A stretch of 64,000 bases of DNA from Brachionus manjavacas (lineage: Eukaryota > Rotifera > Eurotatoria > Ploima > Brachionidae): positions 3,291,001 through 3,355,000 of the forward strand of contig JAHQIY010000011.1 in NCBI GenBank assembly GCA_019054805.1. Reading direction: 5' to 3'. Positions 56,847 to 64,000 of the stretch are shown here, one piece after another; positions within the stretch are counted from its first letter, which is position 1, and each line of letters starts with the position of its first letter. A model generated the notes under the pieces. It made no database searches. It was not told the DNA's origin and was given only the letters and a program-made list of their open reading frames with translations. A program made the translations under genes and the position numbers.

Positions 56847-57384
56847 GAAGCCTTTATTTTATTATTACTTCTTGTTATGTTTAATTATTTTTTATACAAG
56901 ATAAAGCATTAGCTTTAATTTAGTTAAATCTAATTTTTGCCAATTTTTAGAAAAGATAAGGTGGAAGAGTGCCAATTTGACACCACAGTCTTTCTAGAAT
57001 AATGATAGTTAAAAATAAATAAAAATGAATACTGAGGAATTACAAATAAGTACTATTTGATTTACAGTAATTATTTATTTAATGCACCTTTTATAAAAAT
57101 TAAAATTTCCTTCAAATTTCAATTAAATCAAAATGAAATTATATTTAATTGAATCAAAAAAATAATTAAAATTACAGCTTTAAATTTGTTAACAAATTGA
57201 TTGTCATAATAATAAAATAAAGATTAAATAAGAAAGATTTTGAATTTTTTCAAAACCTATCCAAAGTCCATTAAATAATAAAAAAATATCATTTATTTAA
57301 AAAAATAATTTAATTTTTAAAAATTTTTTTAAAAGTCTGAAATATAATCTTTTTTTAAAAATTATTTTTTTAACGTTACATTTA

Positions 57385-57462
57385 TTTAACTTGACTAGGT
57401 TTTGAACCCGGACTCTGAGTCGCAAGAGGCTGTGTTTTACCCACTAAACTACCACCTCTCTA
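57385..57462 (-). repeat. tRNA-derived SINE head or tRNA pseudogene
   Basis: The minus strand reads GAGGTGGTAGTTTAGTGGGT, then AAAACACAGCC and, after an anticodon-like region, GGGTTCAAAACC (B box GGTTCRANNCC). The D stem GTTT/AAAC pairs around AGTGGGTA. The acceptor stem does not pair with the expected 3' side, so this is not a working tRNA gene. A SINE promoter head is the best reading. Confidence 0.55.
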
Positions 57463-57953
57463 AATGAAAGAAACATCATCAAGTTTCCATACATGGACAA
57501 TTCGATTCAGCTTAATATTATTTTGCCATAAAACAATAATTTCGAAATTATTCTGTTCGCTTTTTTCCCCATGATTTTTTGAAGAGCATTTGAAGAGCCT
57601 TGTTTCAGGACGATAAAATTGATAAATTATTTTTGCAGCCAAATTATGTAATATTTTCAATTAAAGATATTTTTAAATACGAATGATTATTGTTTTTTAA
57701 TTTTGAGCGTCGTAATTTAATCTGACTAAAACTAAATTTTATAGAGATTCTTATTCGAATTTCAAAATTGTTTTAAAATGCAAAATAAAATAAAAATCTT
57801 TAATAAAAAATTGACTGCGACATCGAATTTGGAATCATTCTTACATTAGAGCCCACATTAAAACTTTTAAATTTTAATAATCATCATTTAATTCAGATAA
57901 AGTGAAACAGGTTTATAAATACACATTTGTCTCTCAATCAGTCTAAATGAAAG

Positions 57954-60337
57954 ATGGAATTTTCCTTAAATATATTCTTAGTGATATTTTTAATTCCACA
58001 ATGTTCTTCTAATCAACTAAATGACTTGACGCGTTTCAATAACCAAAGCTCTCTATCCAAGGATCAATGCATCAAGATGATAAAAAGCTATTTTAAAATG
58101 ACTTCTAAAACTATCAATATTTTTGGTAATAAAAAATATTCAATTTTAGCTGAATTTAAAAATTTCCGGTCATTCAATCAAGTGCAATTGAATTGTATTG
58201 ACAGTTCGGACATAAATTTTATTCTAAACTTTTTTCCCAGTCGACATCTAATCCTTGATTCTTCATTACAGTTTAATTTGGGTGAAAAAAAAGCCAGTCG
58301 ATAAGCAATTTTTCGCCACCATTGTATTTAAATTTTGTCAATATCCAAGGCATCGAAGTTCAAAAAAACATTTTTCACAAAATTTTAGGCTTTTATAAAT
58401 TCTATCAAATAACACTATTCTATTCCAATTTTCATCTCTTTTTTCAAAACAAGCCTGTAAAAAATTGTTCCGGGCTAAAAAATATAAAAGATTTATTTCG
58501 CGGACTTTTAAATTTTATATGCACTTTTACAACTAGATATGAGTCTAAGATGTGTCCATTTATTTTCTCTGGATCAAACATTGATTTGGTTCAATTCGAT
58601 GGTTTATCTAATGTTTTTCTTAAAAGAAACATTATTTCCTTTATTCACGTTAATCAAAGCATTCAAAATTCGGTGAACAGACTATTTCTTTCATCTTACC
58701 GAGTCAGATTAGACGACTCGGTTTTAAGTCCGCAATTATTTAATGGCATTAGTTTGCTTTCGCTAAGTGGTTCTGTGGACAAAATTGAAAAAGAAGCGCT
58801 TAGAAAACTACTCCAAATAAAATTGATCAAGTTAGATTTGGAAGATTTCGGCTTTTTTTTCTCCAATGGCATGGACTGGCTTAATGGGCTTGAATTCAAT
58901 AGTGACTATTTGATTGTGGATTTTAGCACCAAAAGTTACTTTTTTTCCGATGAAGACATATGTCTCTTCAGAAATGTTATTCTCGATCCTAGAATTTTTA
59001 TTTACATCACAGCGCCCAATCTCAAGTGTACTTGCACCATCATGTGGCTCCAAAGATCGTTCAATTCAAGCAAGTCCCTTTTTTTCAGCATAATCGATGA
59101 AAATGCCCTGACTAGTAGCTTTGTAGCTTCCTTTTCACAGGCTTGTTGGTCAAATACGAATCTAAGTGCAGAAAATTGCGCCTTTGAAGAAAAACTGAAC
59201 AAATGCAGACCGCATCATGTTGGACAAATATTTACATCAAGTGACATTCTGTACATATCTGAGTATTTTAACTTTATTTCTATCATTTTATTGCCAGTCA
59301 TTTCAACAGCTGGACTGATCACCAACTTAATAAATGTTCAAATAATTGTTCGTGTTATCAAAGAGGACAAGGAGAAAAAATTCAAAGTGTTGAATTTGAC
59401 CATGCTGGCAAATTCAATTTCCAATTTGGCTTATTTTTTTTTGTCTATGCTGCATTTGATGAATAAATGTGTCTATCCGAATGGAATATTTTGCTCGTCC
59501 ATATCCCATAGTTATTTTGTTCAACTATATGAAATAATATTTATGGAATTTTTTCTAAACTGTCTAAAAATATTGTCCAATATGTCAATTATACTTCTAG
59601 CATGGATCAGGTTGTCTAGTCTAGTGTCTGGCAAAATTCTTGTCCTCGACGACAAAGAAGAAAATAAAAAAAAGCTGAAATTGTTTATTAGTGTTTTTTT
59701 GTTCATCAGTTTGATGCTATCTGTTGGCAAAATTTTTGCAGCTCAAATAAATACAAACTATTGGGTTGGTGATGAAAATAATTATGCGGAGTTCCCAAAT
59801 AAGAACACTTTTCAAAATTTGCTGATCCGATCCAGAACAATTACCTACATAGAAATAAAATACTATGGTCTTATTTCTTATGTATTTTTTTGCCTTTTTA
59901 TTCTCAATTTTTTGGTAAATGATGTTTTTTTGACTTTGACAATGATCGGTACAGACACGGCGATGCTTTATTTTCTTCGCGAGAAGATAAAGATGAAAAA
60001 ATCAATCGAAATGAAAATTTTGAATAGGAACAAAAAGGAAATGAAATTACAGCCTGAATTGAAAGATAAAAGAATAATCAAAACAATAGTTGTGAATTTA
60101 TTTATAGTTTTTCTCCTCAAATTCCTTCATTTGTGCGTTTCGATTCATTTCTTAGTCGTCAAATTAACTTATTTTAATAAAGAAAATTATTGTGTTTTTA
60201 ACAGCAGAGTATGCAGTAATTATCTCGAATTTGCTGAATTGTTTTATTCAATTTCAAATATTTACACAATTGTCTTATACTACAATTTGAACAAAAACTA
60301 TGAAGCAGCATTCAAGAAGATGTTTAATTTTAGTTGA
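57954..60337 (+). CDS. Seven-transmembrane receptor with lineage-specific LRR-like ectodomain (one frameshift)
   Basis: A frame from 57954 opens with a signal peptide (NIFLVIFLIPQCSS) and the start of the ectodomain. At an A8 run (58284-58291) the frame shifts by one base and stays open from 58286 to the stop at 60335-60337. The ectodomain ends in C-T-C-T-I-M-W-L (from 59027) plus paired cysteines, as in the genes at 2494 and 7248. Seven hydrophobic helices follow, at about 59262-59345, 59385-59460, 59520-59610, 59680-59750, 59860-59960, 60085-60165 and 60215-60290. TM2 has NLTMLANSISN. After TM3 there is WIRL where rhodopsin-like receptors have DRY, and TM7 (SNIYTIVLYY) lacks NPxxY. It looks like a divergent rhodopsin-type chemoreceptor or orphan GPCR at the plasma membrane. 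The homopolymer makes a sequencing or assembly error as likely as true pseudogenisation; the long open remainder favours a working gene. Confidence 0.82.
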
Positions 60338-60343
60338 AATAAA
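60338..60343 (+). promoter_or_regulatory. Polyadenylation signal AATAAA directly after the GPCR stop
   Basis: AATAAA starts on the base after the TGA. Such tight spacing fits the very short 3' UTRs suggested at the other loci here. Confidence 0.5.
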
Positions 60344-60402
60344 AACAAGTTGCTAAGTTTGCTTTTAATTTTTTTTAGACTTTTTTTTATCTTTATTTTT
60401 TA

Positions 60403-60440
60403 ATCTGAATAAGCTTTAGTTCGGCACAAATGTAATTTTT
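60403..60440 (+). repeat. Diverged LINE 3' tail motif
   Basis: AATCTGAATAAGCTTTAGTTCGGCACAAATG is a decayed version of the tail CTGAAGGAGCTTTAGCTCGG seen at 20499. Confidence 0.45.
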
Positions 60441-60970
60441 TTTGAAGTGTTTGTTTTTTTTTAAATGATCCGCTATGGGTACTTAATTGTAGCACAAACC
60501 TTTGCTTTTTTGCCAAATTTACCTTTCAGAGAATTATTAGCTACAAGTCTTAAGTAAAAAAATACTCACGTTTGGAAAGTTTATGATTAAAAATTAAAAG
60601 AAAATCAATGTTCGAAAGGCAACAAAAACATAAAAATCAACTTGTCAATCAATCAATGCATTTTTGGAATGACAATATGATAATTTGTCAATTAATATAA
60701 ATAAATGTCAATTAAAACTAGATAATTCGCCAGTCATACTAGAGTCAATTTGAAAAAATAAACGTCACTTTTATTTTTGTCAATAAAATTTATGTCAATG
60801 TAATATGAAAGAAAATATAAAAAAGGTTTCAAATTTGGAAAGGTCTTAGCTTCTTATTTTTACAACGCTTTTGACATATAACGTGGTCGGGCAGCACTCC
60901 CAACTTGACTATTTTCCGGGCTTCTTTTGGAAATTCTGTAAGTTAACTTTCTCGATGTGCAATTCCTTTG

Positions 60971-61580
60971 ATACATGTGCTTGCGGGTTTTGTGAAATTC
61001 AGTACAACATGATAAACAGAACAAAAAAATGTAAAAAAAATTGAATAACTTTTTACTAAAGGTCTAAACTTAGTTCTGCAAATGCAACATAGTGCAACAT
61101 CCAAAGTTGCATCAAATATAAAGTGAAATATCCAAAGATTAAGCTTGTTTTAAAATCTTTTATTAAATAGCACACCCCCTCAATAAAGTAAAAGAACTAG
61201 TATTTATATTAAGTTTAAGTTGGCTCAGCCAAGAAGCCTCAAATCTTATCCAGGGTTATCTTAGAAAGTTCTAGAATGTTCAAAATCTATTAGCCAAAAT
61301 AAACTCAACATTTATACCAAGGATACTACAATAAAGGTTTGCTAAATTTGCAGAGTTGAGCAGAAATTAAATTTCAATATAATCGAGTGTAGTGCATTTT
61401 GCAGAGACTTTGCACACCATTAGAAGACTTTTACAAATGATGCAACTTTGAATGTTGCACCATAGTGCATTCACAGAACTAATTTAAACTTTTAGAAAAA
61501 AAGTTATTTAATTTTTTAAAAGTAAACTTTGTTCTGTTTTTTTTGTACTGAATTTCAAAGAACCGTGCTTGCATATGTAA
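60971..61580. mobile_element. 610 bp foldback element with ~145 bp inverted repeats
   Basis: The left arm runs from ATACATGTGCTTGCGGGTTT through GTGAAATTCAGTACAA, AACAGAACAAA, TTAGTTCTG, AATGCAACATAGTGCAACAT and CAAAGTTGCATCA to about 61118. The right arm (61435-61580) repeats the same words in inverted order. The spacer is about 315 bp without coding. No target duplication is clear. Confidence 0.8.
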
Positions 61581-64000
61581 TGTTTAAACCACGATGGACC
61601 ATCAAATCAACAATTCACCCAAGAATTTATCCTTGTAGTCTCAAAATAGGAAGACAATTATTAAATAATTAATTGTCATTTATTTTTTTTTAATGATAAA
61701 ATCCTTTTTAATAGCTTTAATTTACAATAAATTAATTCAATTGACAAAAATTAAATTTAATTCACAATTATTTATTTAAAGTGAATGTGAGTGCTACCAA
61801 CAAAATTTAGAAGATAGCTGACGTCTTAGATATTTAAAAAAAAAATCACAAAAATTTAATGATGTGGTTCCAAAAGCATTTTAAAATGTTTGTCGTATAA
61901 GTTTAATACAATTCGGTTTGATTAAAAAGAAAATTGAATAAGTTGAAGAACTTAGTTGCAATTCAATAAAAAAAAAATAAAAATGAATTTTTTGGATTTT
62001 ATTTAATTTGATTTTTTTATAAATAATTAATAAAATTCCTTTTATGGATTTGTTAATCTTGACTATAAGAAAAAGTACCATAATAATCATCATTAATCAA
62101 ATATTTATTTTTCTTGCAAGTGCCTAGATCTCTTGAATTTGTGTAGTTTTTCGTCGTCTATTTAACCTGAGAACAATATTAAAGCTATAAATGTTTTATC
62201 AAAACTCTGTCTTTTATTTGTTTAATAAAGAATGTTCGAAAATTTGACAAATAAAAAAAAAAATTATAAAAACCAACACTTTTTGGTCAAAATTTATGGA
62301 GTTTAAAGTGAGCTCAAAATTTGTGCAGAATTTTGTCTGGTTTCTGATTCTGAAAAAAAATTGGGGCAAGTGGGTTAACAAAAGACGAGATAGTGAAAAA
62401 TTACAAAATTTTTTCGTCTTTGGTCAATTTTAATGATCAAAACTTGGATATTTGAAGTTAAGAATAATTTAACTCTAGATAGAAAGCCCTAATACTGTAA
62501 TTATGCCTTAAGATTAAGGATTAAAATTTTCAATTTTCTAAAATTCAAAAATTAGAAAAAATAAAGAACTAATAGTTTTTTTTTTTAAAACCTTCTAAAT
62601 CAAAATTTTAACTAATCACGAGGCTAAAGCTTTTAAGATAAGAAAAATATATTTTATCTAAAAATTTGATTTGATGTTTTTTAGAAAAAATTTTAATTCA
62701 AGTATTTTTATTTTATTTTAATTTTGATTTATTTTGTAGACAATGTATTTTCTTTTATAAACTCAACAAAATAACACTGAATTAGAAAATTTTAAATTTT
62801 AATACCTGTTTACTCCTTTATTTTTTTTATTTTTACTTTTTTTAGTATCATAAAAATTCTATTATCCCTATTAGAAAGCAAGTTTTGTTTCCTGTTTAAC
62901 ATGCTTCAAGAAACCTAAAAGTAAAAAAATCCGAAAAAATAATTAGTTTTATAAAATTATACTAAAATCAAGCAGAATAAAATTCAAAATGTCTTTTTTT
63001 ATTAAAATTCAAAATATCTCTGCTGTTGGTTGTTCAACCTTAACTCAAAAAGATAAATAAAATTTAAAAAATACATACCTCAAAATTTTTAAAAGTGTTT
63101 TTTTATTTTTTTTATTTTGTTAATCTCATTCTTTGAATATTTAATCTAAAATTAAAACTTTTGTGATAATTATGTAAAAAAAGAAAATTTATTTTTATTT
63201 TTTTAATTCTGAAACATAATTGGAAATTAAAAAAAAACTAAAACAAACAGGACAAAACTTCCTTACTTTTTATTTTATTTTAACATCACCGAAGCTGGCG
63301 TAATTTTATGAATAAATAATATTAATAATTAATAGATTTAAATCACTCGATAGTTATCCAGCTTTCTTTTTTGCGAATTTAAATATCTTTTTTATTTTTT
63401 GTTGAAAGTCGACAATATTATTCAATTATTTTGTCTGATTTGATTTTTTTTTAAAATAATTATACAATACTTAAATATGTTTTATTTTAATTTAAATTTG
63501 AATCTTTAAAATATTCGAATTAAAATTTGAAAATAGAAAATTTATGAATTAAAAACTGAACATTTTAAACATTCGATCTTTTATCTGAAAAACAAAATCA
63601 AATAAGCATTTTTAAAAATAAAAAATTTAAAGATAAATTTGAATTTAAAAATATTCATAAGTTGACTAGTGTTGCTACTTGCATATTAAAATTGATGTCA
63701 CATTTTGACGATGAATACGATTCTTCTAAATTTTTTTAATTAATTTGGTCCCATGGTATGGTCCCATACCCGGCAAAAGAAAAAAGTTGTTCTGATGTCT
63801 GATAGAACTTGAATAACTTAATGTGGATTTTAAAATTGCCTTTAAAGTTTTCAAATAAATATTTTAGAAGAATGAATTAAAGATCAGTTAGAATTTTTTT
63901 TTTAAATTAAGATAATAAACATATTATGTTTAATTAAAGATTATAAAAAAAAGCTATTTTTATCATTATTACTAAAATTCATTTTAATCAAAAAAATTTT
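61581..64000. other. AT-rich intergenic stretch, no gene seen
   Basis: Homopolymer-rich DNA. A possible diverged LINE tail lies at 63283-63330 (ACATCACCGAAGCTGGCG then ATGAATAAATAATATTAATA), and GGTCCCAT occurs twice near 63748-63768. Nothing else can be supported. Confidence 0.4.

Noticed and set aside
57460-57660. 66-codon minus-strand frame upstream of the tRNA-like sequence
   Set aside because: No recognisable domain; length is expected by chance. The tRNA-like sequence itself cannot form an acceptor stem.
58696-59730. Several minus-strand frames opposite the 7TM gene
   Set aside because: Shadows of the GPCR coding sequence.
1-64000. CRISPR array, bacterial operons or viral genome
   Set aside because: Introns, animal genes and polyA signals exclude a prokaryotic window; no regularly spaced identical repeats and no virus-like coding region were seen.

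Overview
The window is nuclear DNA of a small invertebrate animal. It is very AT-rich, its genes are split by spliceosomal introns, and it carries animal-only genes: a myelin regulatory factor (MYRF) homologue and a matrix metalloproteinase with a hemopexin propeller. The short introns, base composition, transposon mix and a lineage-specific receptor ectodomain family suggest a monogonont rotifer of the Brachionus type. That assignment is inference; no marker in the window proves it.

Five gene loci are readable. (1) 2.49-8.38 kb, +: a receptor-like ectodomain gene, probably one gene with two tandem ectodomains and a single membrane anchor, split by a transposon-filled gap. (2) 12.93-13.64 kb, -: ribosomal protein S15/uS19, three exons, the first coding only the ATG. 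(3) 23.87-40.94 kb, +: a MYRF homologue; I could join 13 exons in phase into 913 codons, with a 9.6 kb intron between the transmembrane exon and the C-terminal domain exons. (4) 45.77-51.81 kb, +: a secreted matrix metalloproteinase, 8 exons in phase, 488 codons, with a 4.2 kb transposon-filled intron. (5) 57.95-60.34 kb, +: a seven-transmembrane receptor carrying the same ectodomain type as gene 1, broken by one homopolymer frameshift.

Most of the rest is transposable-element debris: at least six 5'-truncated LINE fragments; two Mutator-like (MULE) transposase pseudogenes, one inside recognisable inverted repeats; Tc1/mariner elements and MITEs with TA target duplications; a Merlin-like transposase piece; and many foldback or inverted-repeat elements. 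LINE 3' ends repeatedly show a short stem-loop followed by an (AAAT)n, (AAT)n or (ACT)n microsatellite.

Stretches not listed as features (parts of 10-12.9, 19.6-21.8, 44.6-45.7, 51.9-53.7 and 61.6-64.0 kb) are low-complexity AT-rich DNA in which I see no gene. The genes do not form an operon or shared pathway. The two receptor loci are linked by descent, and MYRF and the metalloproteinase are independent single-copy loci inflated by nested insertions.
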